A program made the position numbers and the translations under genes. Shown here one piece after another: positions 30,384 through 40,249 of a stretch of DNA of 64,000 bases (the stretch's first letter is position 1; every line of letters starts with the position of its first letter). Source of the DNA: Bauldia sp. (lineage in GTDB: Bacteria; Pseudomonadota; Alphaproteobacteria; Rhizobiales; Kaistiaceae); NCBI GenBank assembly GCA_037200845.1, contig JBBCGQ010000001.1, positions 3,027,001 to 3,091,000 of the forward strand, given 5' to 3'. The notes below the pieces were generated by a model that saw only the letters and a list, made by a program, of their open reading frames with translations, searched no databases and was not told the DNA's origin.

Positions 30384-30575
30384 ATGTCGAATATCCTCGA
30401 ATACATCACCCCGTTTGCCGTCGGCGCGGTTGCCATCGTGCTGGTTCTGGGCCTCGTCAACATGATGCGCGGCGGCTCGCCGACCCGCTCGCAGAAGCTG
30501 ATGCGCCTGCGCGTGCTGCTCCAGTTCATCGCCGTCGTGATCGGCATGACGGCGCTGTATTTCTCGTCGCGCTGA
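30384..30575 (+). CDS. HIG1-domain twin-transmembrane protein
   Basis: 63-residue protein of two membrane helices (about 8-27 and 45-60) joined by RGGSPTRSQKLMRLRVLLQ, the signature of the HIG1/RCF1 family, thought to associate with cytochrome oxidase supercomplexes. Its stop overlaps the start of the cobalamin adenosyltransferase (TGATG). Confidence 0.87.
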   Translation: MSNILEYITPFAVGAVAIVLVLGLVNMMRGGSPTRSQKLMRLRVLLQFIAVVIGMTALYFSSR

Positions 30576-31144
30576 TGGTCGTCCTCAACCGCATCTACAC
30601 GCGCACCGGCGACGACGGCACCAGCGCGCTGGCAACCGGCGAGCGCCGGCTGAAGTCCGATCTCCGCTTCGCCGCCATCGGCACCATCGACGAACTCAAC
30701 GCCCACGTCGGCCAGGCGCGCCTCCATCGCGAGGCGATCGGCGAGACGCGCGACGCGATGCTCGCCGCGATCCAGAACGACCTGTTCGACCTCGGCGCCG
30801 ATCTCGCCACGCCCGAGAAGGTCGGCGCCCGCGAGCGCCTGCGCATCGTCGCGTCCCAGGTCGAGCGGCTGGAGCGCGAGATCGATGCCATGAACGAGGC
30901 GCTGAATCCCCTCACCTCGTTCGTGCTGCCGGGCGGCACGCCGACTGCCGCCGCTCTCCACCTCTGCCGCACCGTCGCGCGCCGCGCCGAGCGGCTGATG
31001 GTCGAGCTGGCGGCAAAGGAGACCGTGAACCCCGAGGCGGTCCACTACATCAACCGCCTCTCCGATTTCTTCTTCGTCGCCGCCCGCGTGATGAACGACA
31101 ACGGCGCCGCCGATGTCCTCTGGGTGCCCGGCAAGAACCGCTGA
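30575..31144 (+). CDS. Cob(I)yrinic acid a,c-diamide/cobalamin adenosyltransferase (PduO type)
   Basis: ATP:cob(I)alamin adenosyltransferase, 189 residues; makes adenosylcobalamin from ATP and reduced cobalamin. N-terminal YTRTGDDGTSALATGERRLKSD, IGTIDELNAHVG, and the C-terminal RLSDFFFVAARVMN are the conserved ATP and corrinoid-binding motifs of the PduO/EutT fold. ATG 30575 overlaps the HIG1 stop. A rhomboid gene starts 15 bases later, so HIG1, PduO, rhomboid and EtfB look like one transcription unit. Confidence 0.92.
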   Translation: MVVLNRIYTRTGDDGTSALATGERRLKSDLRFAAIGTIDELNAHVGQARLHREAIGETRDAMLAAIQNDLFDLGADLATPEKVGARERLRIVASQVERLEREIDAMNEALNPLTSFVLPGGTPTAAALHLCRTVARRAERLMVELAAKETVNPEAVHYINRLSDFFFVAARVMNDNGAADVLWVPGKNR

Positions 31145-31159
31145 TCGACAGGCGAGCGC

Positions 31160-31951
31160 GTGGCGTTCATCCCCCTCTACGACACCAATCCGCTCCGCCG
31201 CATCCGCTGGCCGTATATCTGCTGGGGTTTCATTGCCCTCAACATCGTTGTCTATTTCTTCTTCGAGGACGGCTCGTTCTCGCGGGAGCCGATGAACGCC
31301 TCGGCGACCGACTTCGGCCTGGTGCCGGCCTACTTCAACCTCGCCGTTGGCCGCGCCATCGACCTCACCTCGATCCCCGATCTCCTGACGCTCATCACCT
31401 ACTCGTTCCTGCACGCCGATTTCTGGCACCTTGCCGGCAACCTCATCTTCCTCTGGGTCTTCGGCGATAACGTCGAGGATGCCCTCGGCCACTTCCGCTA
31501 TTTCATCTTCTATCTGTTATGCGCCGCCGCTGCCGGCTACGGCTTCGTCCTCTCCGACCCGCTGTCCGAGGCGCCGGTGATCGGCGCGTCGGGCGCCGTG
31601 GCCGGCAACATCGCCGCCTACGTACTGCTCTACCCGCGCGCCAAAGTCTGGATTCTCGTGCTGTTCCGCCTGCCGCTGCGCCTGCGCGTCGAATGGGTGC
31701 TGGGCTTCTGGATCCTGTTCCAGATCTATTCCGCCTTCGCCGGCGGTGACGCAGAAGTTGCATGGTGGGCCCACATCGGCGGACTTGCGGCCGGCGCCCT
31801 TCTCGTGCTCGTCATGCGCCAGAAGGGCGTGCCGCTGTTTGCCGCGGCGCTGCCCGAGCATCCGAAGAAGGCGGCGGCAGGAGAGCCGGCGCCGGCAGAG
31901 CAGGAACGGATCGAGCCGCCACGCGTCGATCCGAGGGGACCGTGGGCATGA
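31160..31951 (+). CDS. Rhomboid family intramembrane serine protease
   Basis: 263-residue polytopic membrane protease. Active-site Ser144 is in GASGAVAG and the general base His205 in WWAHIGG; the preceding [18 protein letters not shown] is also typical. A Pro/Glu-rich cytoplasmic tail of about 35 residues follows. GTG at 31160 is the start. It overlaps EtfB by 4 bases (ATGA), indicating coupled translation. Substrates unknown. Confidence 0.9.
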   Translation: MAFIPLYDTNPLRRIRWPYICWGFIALNIVVYFFFEDGSFSREPMNASATDFGLVPAYFNLAVGRAIDLTSIPDLLTLITYSFLHADFWHLAGNLIFLWVFGDNVEDALGHFRYFIFYLLCAAAAGYGFVLSDPLSEAPVIGASGAVAGNIAAYVLLYPRAKVWILVLFRLPLRLRVEWVLGFWILFQIYSAFAGGDAEVAWWAHIGGLAAGALLVLVMRQKGVPLFAAALPEHPKKAAAGEPAPAEQERIEPPRVDPRGPWA

Positions 31952-32694
31952 AGATTCTTGTTGGCGTGAAGCGCGTCGTCGACTTCAACGTAAAGGTTCG
32001 CGTTAAGGCCGACGGCAGCGGCGTCGATCTCGCCAACGTCAAAATGGCGATGAACCCGTTCGACGAGATCGCCGTCGAGGAGGCGCTGCGCCTGAAGGAA
32101 GCCGGCGTTGCGACCGAGGTCGTCGCCGTCTCGGTCGGCGAGGCAGGCGCCGCGGAAACCATCCGCGCCGGCCTCGCGATGGGCGCCGACCGCGGTATCC
32201 TGGTCAAGGCCGAGGGCCGGCTCGAGCCGCTGGCCGTGGCGAAGGCGCTTGCCGCAGTCGCCGCAAAGGAACAGCCCGGCCTGATAATTCTCGGCAAGCA
32301 GGCGATCGACGACGACGCCAACCAGACCGGCCAGATGCTGTCCGCGCTGCTGTCGTGGCCTGTCGCCACCTTCGCCTCGAAGATCGCGATTGCCGACGGC
32401 GCCGCCACCGTCACCCGCGAAGTCGATGGCGGTCACGAGACGGTGCGCCTGACGCTGCCGGCGGTCGTCACCGCCGACCTCCGCCTCAACCAGCCGCGCT
32501 ACGCCTCGCTGCCCAACATCATGAAGGCGAAGAAGAAGCCGCTGGAGGAGATGACCGCTGCCGACCTCGGCGTCGATACCAAGCCGCGCCTGACCGTGGT
32601 CAAGGTCAGCGAGCCGCCCGGCCGCCGCGCCGGCGCGAGAGTAGCCTCCGTCGCCGAACTGGTCGCCAAGCTGAAGGACGCCGGAGCGATATGA
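31948..32694 (+). CDS. etfB: Electron transfer flavoprotein beta subunit
   Basis: 248-residue subunit binding AMP; with EtfA it carries electrons from acyl-CoA dehydrogenases to ETF-quinone oxidoreductase. Starts [17 protein letters not shown], then [20 protein letters not shown] and [16 protein letters not shown], the family's signatures. ATG overlaps the rhomboid stop. A DUF998 gene on the opposite strand separates it from etfA, which is unusual. Confidence 0.97.
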   Translation: MKILVGVKRVVDFNVKVRVKADGSGVDLANVKMAMNPFDEIAVEEALRLKEAGVATEVVAVSVGEAGAAETIRAGLAMGADRGILVKAEGRLEPLAVAKALAAVAAKEQPGLIILGKQAIDDDANQTGQMLSALLSWPVATFASKIAIADGAATVTREVDGGHETVRLTLPAVVTADLRLNQPRYASLPNIMKAKKKPLEEMTAADLGVDTKPRLTVVKVSEPPGRRAGARVASVAELVAKLKDAGAI

Positions 32695-32702
32695 CCCCGC
32701 GC

Positions 32703-33266
32703 CTATCCGATCAGCGCGCGCCCGGCGGCGACGAACCACGCGATCATCGCGACATAGAACAGCCGCTCGAGCAGGCCGAAAATGGCGCGCGCCGGCGGCC
32801 ACAGAAGGCACAGCAGGAGCAGCGCGACCGTCACGTAGAGCGCCCAGCCGAACCACGGCGATACGCCTGGATAGCCGTTGGCGGCAATCGCGACGGAGGC
32901 GAAAGCGACGATCGCCAATGCGCCATGGATGCGCCCGGTGGCCGTGGTTGGAATGGCGACGCCGACGTCGGTCGGGAACCACGCGATGGCGACGCGCGCC
33001 ACGGCGAACAGCACCAGCAGCACGATGGCGACCGGCGGCGCGGCCGATACGCCGGCGAGGGCCGCCAGAACCAGCGCCAGCGCCGCGATCGAGACACCGG
33101 CGACGCCCGCCCAGTACCATCGCCGGTGCGGACCGGCGCCGTAATCGCTGACCGGATCGTGCAGCGGGTTCTTGTCCGTCGCGACGAAGTGCACGCCGCC
33201 GATCGCGACCAGCGTCACCAGCGCGCCAACGATGGCGACGCCGCCAAGCGTGGTGGAATAAGCCAA
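32703..33266 (-). CDS. DUF998 family membrane protein
   Basis: 187-residue polytopic membrane protein with six hydrophobic segments and the family motif HDPVSDYGAG near its N terminus. It lies antisense between etfB (stop 8 bases away) and etfA. I prefer the TTG start at 33266 because GAGGGG lies 6 bases upstream; the alternatives add residues from an upstream frame. Function of DUF998 is unknown. Confidence 0.7.
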   Translation of the reverse strand: MAYSTTLGGVAIVGALVTLVAIGGVHFVATDKNPLHDPVSDYGAGPHRRWYWAGVAGVSIAALALVLAALAGVSAAPPVAIVLLVLFAVARVAIAWFPTDVGVAIPTTATGRIHGALAIVAFASVAIAANGYPGVSPWFGWALYVTVALLLLCLLWPPARAIFGLLERLFYVAMIAWFVAAGRALIG

Positions 33267-33337
33267 GGCACGCCCCTCATTTCCCTTCGCGCACCATACC
33301 ACAAAGACGCGAACGCATTTCTCGCCGGAGCCAACCT

Positions 33338-34267
33338 GTGACGACCCTGCTGCTCGCCGAACACGACAATGGCTCCATCAAGGAGGCCACCGCCCGCGCC
33401 CTCACCGCCGCCCTCGCGTTGGGCAGCGACGTCCACGTGCTCGTCGCCGGCAAGGACTGCGCGGCGGCCGCGACGGCCGCGACCAAGCTCGCCGGCGTCG
33501 CCAACGTGCTTCACGCCGATGGCGACTCGCTCGCCAACCAGTTGCCCGAGCCGCTGTCCGCGCTGATCGTCTCGCTGGCGCAGCACTACGACGCACTGGT
33601 CGCGCCCGCGACCGCCACCGGCAAGACCGTGATGCCCAGAGTCGCCGCGCTGCTTGACGTGATGCAGGTGTCCGAGATCGTGAAGGTGATCGCGCCGAAC
33701 ACCTTCGAGCGCCCGATCTACGCCGGCAACGCCATCGAGACCGTGACCTCCAACGACGCGAAACGCGTCGTCACCGTGCGCGCCGCTGCGTTCGCCGCGG
33801 CCGGCGACGGCGGCAACGCGCCGATCGAGACGGTGCCCGCGCCGGAAGCCTCGGCGCAGTCGACGTTCGTCGGCGCCGAGCTCACCCGCTCCACCCGCCC
33901 CGAGCTGACCTCGGCGCGCATCGTCATTTCCGGCGGCCGCGCCTTCCAGTCGTCGGAAAACTTCAAGAAATATCTCGAGCCGATCGCCGAGAAGCTGAAA
34001 GCCGCCATCGGCGCCTCGCGCGCCGCGGTCGACGCCGGCTACGCCCCGAACGAGCTGCAGGTCGGGCAGACCGGCAAGATCGTCGCCCCCGATCTGTACA
34101 TCGCGGTCGGCATCTCGGGCGCCATTCAGCACCTCGCCGGCATGAAGGAAGCGAAGATCATCGTGGCGATCAACAAGGATCCCGACGCCCCGATCTTCGC
34201 CATCGCCGACTATGGTTTGGTCGGCGATCTTTACGAAATACTGCCCGAGCTGGAGCGCGCCCTTTGA
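33338..34267 (+). CDS. etfA: Electron transfer flavoprotein alpha subunit
   Basis: 309-residue FAD-binding subunit. The C-terminal domain carries [56 protein letters not shown] and [20 protein letters not shown], the classic FAD signature. GTG start at 33338 with GGAG 7 bases upstream. The next gene, hbd, follows after 34 bases and probably shares the transcript. Confidence 0.97.
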   Translation: MTTLLLAEHDNGSIKEATARALTAALALGSDVHVLVAGKDCAAAATAATKLAGVANVLHADGDSLANQLPEPLSALIVSLAQHYDALVAPATATGKTVMPRVAALLDVMQVSEIVKVIAPNTFERPIYAGNAIETVTSNDAKRVVTVRAAAFAAAGDGGNAPIETVPAPEASAQSTFVGAELTRSTRPELTSARIVISGGRAFQSSENFKKYLEPIAEKLKAAIGASRAAVDAGYAPNELQVGQTGKIVAPDLYIAVGISGAIQHLAGMKEAKIIVAINKDPDAPIFAIADYGLVGDLYEILPELERAL

Positions 34268-34301
34268 CGGCGAAGCATCCGCGGACGACAATGGGAACAT
34301 C

Positions 34302-35180
34302 ATGACCACACTGCATAAAATCGGCGTCATCGGCGCCGGCCAGATGGGCAGCGGCATCGCGCAGGTGTGCGCCGTCGCCGGCTACGACGTGCAGATCAAC
34401 GACGTCGGCGGCGAGCGCATCAAGGCGGCCATCGCCAATATCGACGCCAACCTCGGCCGCCTGGTCGCCGGCGGTAAGATGACCGAGGCGGAGCGCAAGG
34501 CGGCCATGGCGCACGTCTCCGCCGCGCCGGGCTACGATTCTTTCGGCGACGCCGATCTCGTCATCGAGGCGGCAGTCGAGGACCAGCAGGTCAAGAGCCA
34601 GATCCTCCGCCACGTCTCATCGTCGCTGAAGCCGGAGGCGCTGCTCGCCACCAACACCTCGTCGATCTCGATCACGCGGCTCGCCGCCGCCACCGACCGC
34701 CCGGAAAAATTCATCGGCATCCATTTCATGAATCCGGTGCCGAGGATGGAGCTCGTCGAGATCATCCGCGGCATCGCCACCGCCGACGCGACCTTCGCCA
34801 CGGCCAAGGAATTCACCACCCGCCTCGGCAAGACCGCGACGCTCGCGGAAGATTTCCCCGCCTTCATCGTCAACCGCATCCTGCTGCCGATGATCAACGA
34901 GGCGATCTACGCGCTGCACGAAGGCGTCGGCACAGTCGATGCGATCGACACCGCCATGCGCCTCGGCGCCCACCATCCGATGGGCCCGCTGCAGCTTGCC
35001 GACTTCATCGGCCTCGATACGTGCCTGTCGATCATGCAGGTGCTGCATGAGGGCCTTGCGGATTCGAAGTACCGGCCCTGCCCGCTACTGGTGAAGTACG
35101 TCGAGGCCGGCTGGCTCGGCCGGAAATCGGGCCGCGGCTTCTACGACTACCGCGGCGAGAAACCCGTACCGACGCGGTAG
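34302..35180 (+). CDS. hbd: 3-hydroxybutyryl-CoA dehydrogenase
   Basis: 292-residue NAD(P)-dependent dehydrogenase converting 3-hydroxybutyryl-CoA and acetoacetyl-CoA. [15 protein letters not shown] is the dinucleotide-binding motif; catalytic His is in [14 protein letters not shown], and [12 protein letters not shown] and [11 protein letters not shown] are conserved. It connects acyl-CoA beta-oxidation with EtfAB and with the PHB genes elsewhere in the window. ATG 34302 follows GGGA by 5 bases. Confidence 0.94.
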   Translation: MTTLHKIGVIGAGQMGSGIAQVCAVAGYDVQINDVGGERIKAAIANIDANLGRLVAGGKMTEAERKAAMAHVSAAPGYDSFGDADLVIEAAVEDQQVKSQILRHVSSSLKPEALLATNTSSISITRLAAATDRPEKFIGIHFMNPVPRMELVEIIRGIATADATFATAKEFTTRLGKTATLAEDFPAFIVNRILLPMINEAIYALHEGVGTVDAIDTAMRLGAHHPMGPLQLADFIGLDTCLSIMQVLHEGLADSKYRPCPLLVKYVEAGWLGRKSGRGFYDYRGEKPVPTR

Positions 35181-35324
35181 CGTTAACGCCGCCTTATCGC
35201 TGTTCGCGAAAAGGCAGGCTCGCGCCAACACCTGTTCGTAACGATCTGAGCCCAACGTCCGCTGCAGTAATTCACTAGGTCGCGCGCCTTCACGCCGGCC
35301 GACGCCGGCGGTCACGCGAAGGCC

Positions 35325-36524
35325 ATGAATCTCGATATCCAGACATTGACGTGGGTCGGCGCCTTCGTGGCGCTGCTCGCCGGTTTACTGCTGCTGGTGG
35401 CGTGGACGCAGATCGCGCGCGCCCCTGCCCTGTTGTGGTGGGCTGCCGCCAACTTTGCCGCTGCCGCCGGCATCGCCCTCATCGCCGTCGGCCACACCGT
35501 GGCCTCGCACACCGTCGTCCTCGGCGGCGTCGCGCTTATCGTTTTCGGTCCGGCCCTGGTCTGGGGCGGCACGCGCCGCTTCGCCTCGCGGTCGATACCG
35601 CCGGCGTTGCTGTTCGGCGGGCTGGTCGCGTGGCTGCTCGTCATCTTCGTGCCGCTGCCGGAGACCGACTACTTCATCCGCACCGCGTTCGGCTTCGTTC
35701 CGGCCATCGTCTACCTGTGGGCCTCGGCCCATGAACTGTGGCGTGGCCGCCGCGAGATGCTGCCCGCCCGCTGGGCGCTGATCGCGATGTTCGCCCTCCA
35801 CGGAGTGACTTTCCTCGGCGGCGTCTTCGACACGATCGCCGGCCGCTTCACCGCCGGCGCACTGCCCGTGCTGGCGACCTGGTTCGGCCTGATCAGCTTC
35901 GAAAGCCTGATTTATTCGATGGGCACGGCCGTCTTCATGGCGATCCTCGTCAAGGAGCGTAGCGAGATGCAGATCGTGCTCGCCAGCCGCAAGGATTCGC
36001 TGACCGGCATCGCCAACCGCGGCGCCCTGCTCGACGGCAGCAAGCGCCTGCTCGAGCGCTGCCGCCAGGAAGGCGCGTCGTTCTCCCTCATCATGTTCGA
36101 CCTCGACCACTTCAAGTGGGTCAACGACACCTACGGCCACGCCGCCGGCGACGAGGTCATCCGCGTCTTCTCGCAGACGACCCAGGGCATCCTCCGCCCC
36201 AACGATCTTTTCGGCCGCCTCGGCGGCGAGGAATTCGTCGTCGTCCTGCCGCGCGCCACCATCGAGGCGGCCTACGTCATCGCCGACCGCATCCGCGCCG
36301 GCTTCGCCGCGACGGCGGTGATCATCGGCGACGAGCCGGTCAAGGTGACGGCGAGCGCCGGCGTCGCCAGCGCGACGTCGTCGGCCATGACGCTCGATGC
36401 CATCATGAAAATTGCCGATGGTTGCCTCTACAGGGCCAAGGAACTCGGCCGCAATCGCGTCGAGCGTCCGGCAAAAACCGACGCCGAGCCCACCGCCGGG
36501 ACCAACGTCATCCGCGTCGCGTAA
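35325..36524 (+). CDS. Membrane-anchored diguanylate cyclase
   Basis: 399 residues: seven hydrophobic segments in the N-terminal half (about residues 5-205), then a GGDEF domain (about 225-380) with active site GGEEF at residues 300-304. The inhibitory I-site RxxD is RPND, five residues upstream of GGEEF. It should make c-di-GMP from two GTP and be feedback-inhibited. It is a paralogue of the next gene (36663-37862): equal length and equal motif position. Confidence 0.93.
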   Translation: MNLDIQTLTWVGAFVALLAGLLLLVAWTQIARAPALLWWAAANFAAAAGIALIAVGHTVASHTVVLGGVALIVFGPALVWGGTRRFASRSIPPALLFGGLVAWLLVIFVPLPETDYFIRTAFGFVPAIVYLWASAHELWRGRREMLPARWALIAMFALHGVTFLGGVFDTIAGRFTAGALPVLATWFGLISFESLIYSMGTAVFMAILVKERSEMQIVLASRKDSLTGIANRGALLDGSKRLLERCRQEGASFSLIMFDLDHFKWVNDTYGHAAGDEVIRVFSQTTQGILRPNDLFGRLGGEEFVVVLPRATIEAAYVIADRIRAGFAATAVIIGDEPVKVTASAGVASATSSAMTLDAIMKIADGCLYRAKELGRNRVERPAKTDAEPTAGTNVIRVA

Positions 36525-36662
36525 GCTTAAGAAAACGTTGACGAATTCGTTAGGTTTGCAGGCAACGCGCTAACGTGAATTCAGTGTGCGCCGCGTATGG
36601 TGCAGCCAATCGAAGAGGCGGCCGTGCGGAGCCGCCCAAGGTTGCGAGGCGCGTTGATCCCC

Positions 36663-37862
36663 ATGACGATCGACTTTCCGACCCTTATGGTTGCGGGCAG
36701 CTTCGTGTCCGCCATCAGCGGCGTCTTCCTGATCTTCGCCTGGCTGCAGACCGATCGCGCCCACGGCATGCTGTGGTGGGCCGCCGCCGATCTCGTGCTC
36801 GCCACCGCGATTCCCATCATGGCCTCGCCGACGCTCACCCCCGGCGAGCCGCCGCTGGTTGTCGCCATCACGCTGCTCAACATCAGCCCGGCCCTCATCT
36901 GGGCCTCGGCCCGCGCGGTCAACAACCGCCGCGTCGACTTCTCCATCGTCGGCGCCGGCGCCGTGCTCTGGCTGGTCGCCTATGCCATGCCGCTGGTGCG
37001 CGCCGAGACGCGCATCCAGGTCGCGCTCAACCTCGGAATCGTCGCCGTGTTTCTCTTCGCCGCCGCCTACGAGTTCTGGCGGGGCCGCGACGAGAAGCTG
37101 ATGAGCCGCTGGCCGCTGGTCGTCCTGCTCGGCCTGCACGCCACCTTCTCGGCCGGCGCCGCCTTCGCCGCGATCTCAGGCGGCATGGCCCCGGCCGGCG
37201 TCGCCGTGCTCTACGGCTGGTTCGGCTTCGTCCACCTCGAGACGCTGGCCTTCGTCGTCGGCACCTCGATCTTCACCGTCGCCATGGCGCGTGAGCGCAA
37301 CGAGATCGTGCACAAGATCGCCGCCTCGACCGACGGCCTCACCGGCGTCGCCACCCGCCGCGCCTTCTACGACCGCGGCGAGACGCTGGTCGCCGATGCC
37401 GCGCGTCAGGACTCGGCGCTGGCGATCATCCTCTTCGACCTCGACGCCTTCAAGAAGATCAACGACACCTTCGGCCACGGCCCGGGCGACGAGGTGTTGA
37501 AACGGTTTGGTGCGGCGGCCCTGAAGACGCTCCGTTCGTCCGATCTCATCGGCCGCCTCGGCGGCGAGGAGTTCGGCGCCATCCTGCCCGGCGCCAGCGT
37601 CGGCGCCGCCTACATCGCCGCCGAACGCATCCGCGTCGCCTTCGCCGATGCCTGCGCGCGGCTGAACGACGGCGCCATCAAGGCCACCGTCAGCGCCGGC
37701 ATCGCCCAGGCCCAGACCGGTTCGACGCTCGACTCGCTCGTCCAGGCGGCCGACCTCGCCCTCTACCGCGCCAAGCTGCAGGGCCGCGACCGCGTCGAGG
37801 TCGCCGAGAAGAACGACGTGCCGGTCGAGGATCACGCCTCCGAGGCGCTGAAGGTCGCCTAG
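36663..37862 (+). CDS. Membrane-anchored diguanylate cyclase (tandem paralogue)
   Basis: 399 residues, same architecture as the preceding gene: several N-terminal membrane helices and a GGDEF domain with GGEEF at 300-304 and I-site RSSD. ATG 36663 gives equal length and equal motif position to the neighbour; an earlier in-frame ATG (36597) adds 22 unrelated residues. Both appear catalytically intact. Shared aromatic motifs (ALLWWAAANF and GMLWWAAADL) show they arose by duplication. Convergent with tlpA, sharing CTAG. Confidence 0.92.
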   Translation: MTIDFPTLMVAGSFVSAISGVFLIFAWLQTDRAHGMLWWAAADLVLATAIPIMASPTLTPGEPPLVVAITLLNISPALIWASARAVNNRRVDFSIVGAGAVLWLVAYAMPLVRAETRIQVALNLGIVAVFLFAAAYEFWRGRDEKLMSRWPLVVLLGLHATFSAGAAFAAISGGMAPAGVAVLYGWFGFVHLETLAFVVGTSIFTVAMARERNEIVHKIAASTDGLTGVATRRAFYDRGETLVADAARQDSALAIILFDLDAFKKINDTFGHGPGDEVLKRFGAAALKTLRSSDLIGRLGGEEFGAILPGASVGAAYIAAERIRVAFADACARLNDGAIKATVSAGIAQAQTGSTLDSLVQAADLALYRAKLQGRDRVEVAEKNDVPVEDHASEALKVA

Positions 37863-38524
37863 CCGGACGACGCAGGCGGCGGCAGCGCCGCCTGTATCAG
37901 CGCCCGTGCATCGGCCGAGTCCCATTCGGCCGGCCCCTCGACGATCCCGATGCGGCATCCCTTGCCGTCGATCAGCAGCGTGGTCGGAAGCCCGATCGCC
38001 AGGCCGCGTTTCTTGAGGTCGTTGAACACGCCCATCGTCGCATCGGAGTAGAGCGGCAGATTGTGGACGCCGATTTCCGCCATGAAATCCTTTGCCCGCT
38101 CCGGATTCTGCACGTCGAGATTGATAGTCGCGACCGAGAAATCCTTGCCGCCCGCCGCCGCCTGCAGCCGGTCCAGCGCCGGCATCTCGGCCCGGCACGG
38201 CACGCACCATGTCGCCCACAGATTGACCAGCACGACCTTGCCGGAAAGCGCGGCCAGCGTCGTCGGCGCCCCCTCCGGCGTCTTGAACGTGAGGTCCCCG
38301 AAACTCTCCGGCGCCGTCGCCACGCGGAACGCCGCCACCTCGCCCTTGGCGAACGGCGCCACCCGCGCCGCGGCGGCCACGGCGTCGGCGCAGAGCGCCG
38401 CCACCGCCGGGTCGCCGTTGCCAGCCCCCGACCCTCTGACATATACCCCCGCCGTCCCGGCAACGATGCCGGCCACGGCGGCCAGCGCCAGGATCGTCAA
38501 GCCGCGGCGTCTGCCTGAAGTCAT
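37859..38524 (-). CDS. tlpA: TlpA-family thiol:disulfide reductase
   Basis: 221-residue membrane-anchored, periplasm-facing thioredoxin. An N-terminal anchor ([21 protein letters not shown]) is followed by the redox motif WCVPC in [18 protein letters not shown] and cis-Pro region [10 protein letters not shown]. In this class it serves cytochrome oxidase copper-site assembly. ATG 38524 gives the natural length; the divergent argH start is 28 bases away. Shares CTAG with the convergent cyclase gene. Confidence 0.9.
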   Translation of the reverse strand: MTSGRRRGLTILALAAVAGIVAGTAGVYVRGSGAGNGDPAVAALCADAVAAAARVAPFAKGEVAAFRVATAPESFGDLTFKTPEGAPTTLAALSGKVVLVNLWATWCVPCRAEMPALDRLQAAAGGKDFSVATINLDVQNPERAKDFMAEIGVHNLPLYSDATMGVFNDLKKRGLAIGLPTTLLIDGKGCRIGIVEGPAEWDSADARALIQAALPPPASSG

Positions 38525-38551
38525 TCGTCCGTATCCCGGAAGGTCATGGTC

Positions 38552-39958
38552 ATGAAGAACCGCATGTGGGGCGGCCGGTTTGCCGAAGGCCCCGATGCCG
38601 TCATGGAAGAGATCAACGCGTCGATCGATTTCGACCGCGAGCTCTTCCGCCAGGACATTGCCGGCTCGAGGGCCCACGCCCGCATGCTTGCCAAACAGGG
38701 CATCATCGCGGCGGACGATGCCGACAAGATCGACGCCGGTCTAGACACGATCCTGCGAGAAATCGAAGCGGGGAAGTTCAAGTTTTCCCGCGCCCTGGAG
38801 GACATCCACCTCAACATAGAGTCGCGCCTTGCCGAGTTGATCGGCCCGGCGGCCGGACGGCTGCACACCGCGCGCTCGCGCAACGATCAGGTCGCGACCG
38901 ACCTCAAGCTGTGGGTGCGCGACGCCATCGACACGACCGACGCCGCGCTCGCCGCGCTGCAGGAGGCGCTGGCGACCAAAGCGATGGACGCCGCGACCAT
39001 GGTCATGCCCGGCTTCACGCACCTGCAGGTCGCCCAGCCGGTGACACTCGGCCATCACCTGCTCGCCTACGTCGAGATGCTGGCGCGCGACCGCGGCCGC
39101 TTCGCCGACGCGCGCACGCGCCTGAACGAGATGCCGCTCGGCGCCGCCGCGCTCGCCGGCACGTCTTTCCCGATCGACCGCGACATGACGGCCGAAGCGC
39201 TCGGCTTCGACCGCCCGGCGGCAAATTCGCTCGATGCCGTCTCCGACCGCGACTTCGTCGTCGAGGCGCTCGCCGCCGCGAGCCTCACCGCGATCCATCT
39301 CTCGCGCTTCGCCGAGGAGATCGTCATCTGGTCGTCGGCGCAGTTCAACTTCATCAAGCTGAGCGACAAGTTCAGCACCGGCTCCTCGATCATGCCGCAG
39401 AAGCGCAACCCCGACGCCGCCGAATTGGTGCGCGCCAAGTCCGGCCGCATCGTCGGCGACCTCACCGGCATGCTGGTCGTGCTGAAGGGCCTGCCGCTCG
39501 CCTATGCCAAGGACATGCAGGAGGACAAGGAGCCGACCTTCGACGCCTTCGCCTCGCTGCTGCTGGCGATCCGGGCCACGGCCGGCATGGTCATCGACAT
39601 GACGCCCAACCAGAGCGTCATGAAAAAGGCCGCCAGCGCCGGCTACGCCACCGCCACCGACCTCGCCGACTGGCTGGTGCAGAATCTCGACATGCCCTTC
39701 CGCCAGGCCCACGAGGTCACCGGCCGCATCGTCTCGGCAGCCGAGAAGCGGCAGGTGCTGCTCGAAAAACTGCCGATAGCCGAGATGCAGGTGATCGAGC
39801 CCCGGATCACCACCGATGTCTACGGCGTGCTGGGCGCCCGCCAGTCCGTCAAAAGCCGCACCAGCTACGGCGGCACGGCGCCGGAAAACGTCCGCCGCGA
39901 GGCCCGGCGCTGGCTGAAGCGGCTGGCCAAAGAAGCCGCGCCCAAAGCCGCCACTTGA
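38552..39958 (+). CDS. argH: Argininosuccinate lyase
   Basis: 468-residue enzyme; last step of arginine biosynthesis, argininosuccinate to arginine and fumarate. [17 protein letters not shown] starts the protein, [16 protein letters not shown] follows, and the fumarase/aspartase superfamily signature [12 protein letters not shown] is at about residues 277-288. I prefer ATG 38552 since GGAAGG then lies 8 bases upstream; ATG 38546 has it only 2 bases away. Followed by lptM and lysA in the common alphaproteobacterial order. Confidence 0.96.
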   Translation: MKNRMWGGRFAEGPDAVMEEINASIDFDRELFRQDIAGSRAHARMLAKQGIIAADDADKIDAGLDTILREIEAGKFKFSRALEDIHLNIESRLAELIGPAAGRLHTARSRNDQVATDLKLWVRDAIDTTDAALAALQEALATKAMDAATMVMPGFTHLQVAQPVTLGHHLLAYVEMLARDRGRFADARTRLNEMPLGAAALAGTSFPIDRDMTAEALGFDRPAANSLDAVSDRDFVVEALAAASLTAIHLSRFAEEIVIWSSAQFNFIKLSDKFSTGSSIMPQKRNPDAAELVRAKSGRIVGDLTGMLVVLKGLPLAYAKDMQEDKEPTFDAFASLLLAIRATAGMVIDMTPNQSVMKKAASAGYATATDLADWLVQNLDMPFRQAHEVTGRIVSAAEKRQVLLEKLPIAEMQVIEPRITTDVYGVLGARQSVKSRTSYGGTAPENVRREARRWLKRLAKEAAPKAAT

Positions 39959-40020
39959 GGCTTCCCGCGCGCCACCGGAATGGTATGGTGCCCGGCGAGT
40001 TTGAGCTTGGGGGTGCGCCC

Positions 40021-40233
40021 GTGGCGCCGGAAAATCGCGGATTGCTGGCCCGTATCGTTGTCGTCGGCCTCGTCGTGGCCGCCGTCGGCCTCGCCGGCTG
40101 CGGCCGCAAGGGCGCGCTCGAAGCGCCGCCCGGCATGGCGCTGAAGGCCGCCAACGCCGGCGAGCCCCAGTTGCCGCCCGACGGGAAAGCGAAACCGGAC
40201 AAGAAGTTCGTCCTCGACCCGCTTATCCAGTAA
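40021..40233 (+). CDS. LptM-like lipoprotein
   Basis: 70-residue lipoprotein: signal peptide ending VGLAGC gives the lipobox LAGC, and GRKGALEAPP directly follows, the hallmark of LptM (formerly YifL) that assists LptD maturation in enterobacteria. The GTG at 40021 has GGGGG about 7 bases upstream; an ATG at 39985 gives 12 extra residues and cannot be excluded. Position between argH and lysA is typical. Confidence 0.8.
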   Translation: MAPENRGLLARIVVVGLVVAAVGLAGCGRKGALEAPPGMALKAANAGEPQLPPDGKAKPDKKFVLDPLIQ

Positions 40234-40249
40234 ACCGGCACTTACACCC

